9,290 nt of DNA. Source: Dermatophilaceae bacterium (GTDB lineage: Bacteria > Actinomycetota > Actinomycetes > Actinomycetales > Dermatophilaceae). The DNA is taken from positions 1 to 9,290 of the forward strand of contig JABFXB010000449.1 in assembly GCA_013361975.1 (NCBI GenBank), written 5' to 3'. Positions within the stretch are counted from its first letter, which is position 1; each line of letters opens with the position of its first letter. Positions 9,244 through 9,290 of the stretch are shown piece after piece. The notes under the pieces were generated by a model. It was not told the origin of the DNA. It saw only the letters and a program-made list of their open reading frames with translations, and made no database searches. Position numbers and translations under genes: made by a program.

Positions 9244-9290
9244 TCCGCCGAAATGCGCGCCGTGGGGCAATCCGGGACATCGCGGGCGCG

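Noticed and set aside
8158..9270. Minus-strand open frame of 370 residues overlapping the lipoprotein gene in another frame
   Set aside because: The product is Arg/Gly-rich with no domain. The alternative frame gives a clean lipoprotein signal peptide with a good ribosome site.
9241..9274. CAATCCG repeated at 9241 and 9268
   Set aside because: It is only seven bases, spaced 27 apart. It is too short to separate from chance without comparing other genomes.
9253..9290. Possible start of a divergent plus-strand gene (ATG at 9253, open to the window edge)
   Set aside because: Only 12 codons are visible and there is no ribosome binding site upstream, so it cannot be supported.

Overview
The window is GC-rich and gene-dense. 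Its codon use is strongly biased to G/C at the third position, and its gene set is typical of Actinomycetota. The gene order (trehalose synthase, maltokinase, branching enzyme) is the GlgE-pathway layout of high-GC Gram-positives. A micrococcal or Intrasporangiaceae-like source is plausible but is not proven by the sequence alone.

Positions 2-7068 hold one tightly packed plus-strand operon. It reads treS (3' part only, cut by the window edge), mak/pep2, glgB, pgm, and a 166-residue unknown protein that looks like a degraded P-loop kinase. Each junction is a start/stop overlap (TGATG once, ATGA three times), so translation is probably coupled along the unit. TreS interconverts trehalose and maltose, maltokinase makes maltose 1-phosphate, and GlgE (expected upstream, not visible) would polymerise it. 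GlgB then branches the glucan, and phosphoglucomutase links glucose 1-phosphate to glucose 6-phosphate.

Positions 7069-7203 are a convergent intergenic region. It carries a perfect 15-bp stem-loop, probably a shared terminator without a U-tract. It also carries two perfect 15-bp tandem repeats whose first 11 bases can pair with sequence overlapping the 3' arm of that stem, and a 12-bp palindrome.

Positions 7204-9155 hold a two-gene minus-strand unit: a secreted lipoprotein of unknown function, followed after 14 bases by a cysteine-free thioredoxin-fold/TPR protein of the YbbN/CnoX type. The last 135 bases hold the lipoprotein leader, with a small hairpin and a weak candidate promoter.

Most of the window is well-understood glycogen/trehalose metabolism. 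The least explained parts are the terminal operon gene with its ruined Walker A motif, the structured convergent region, and the lipoprotein paired with a chaperone-like protein.
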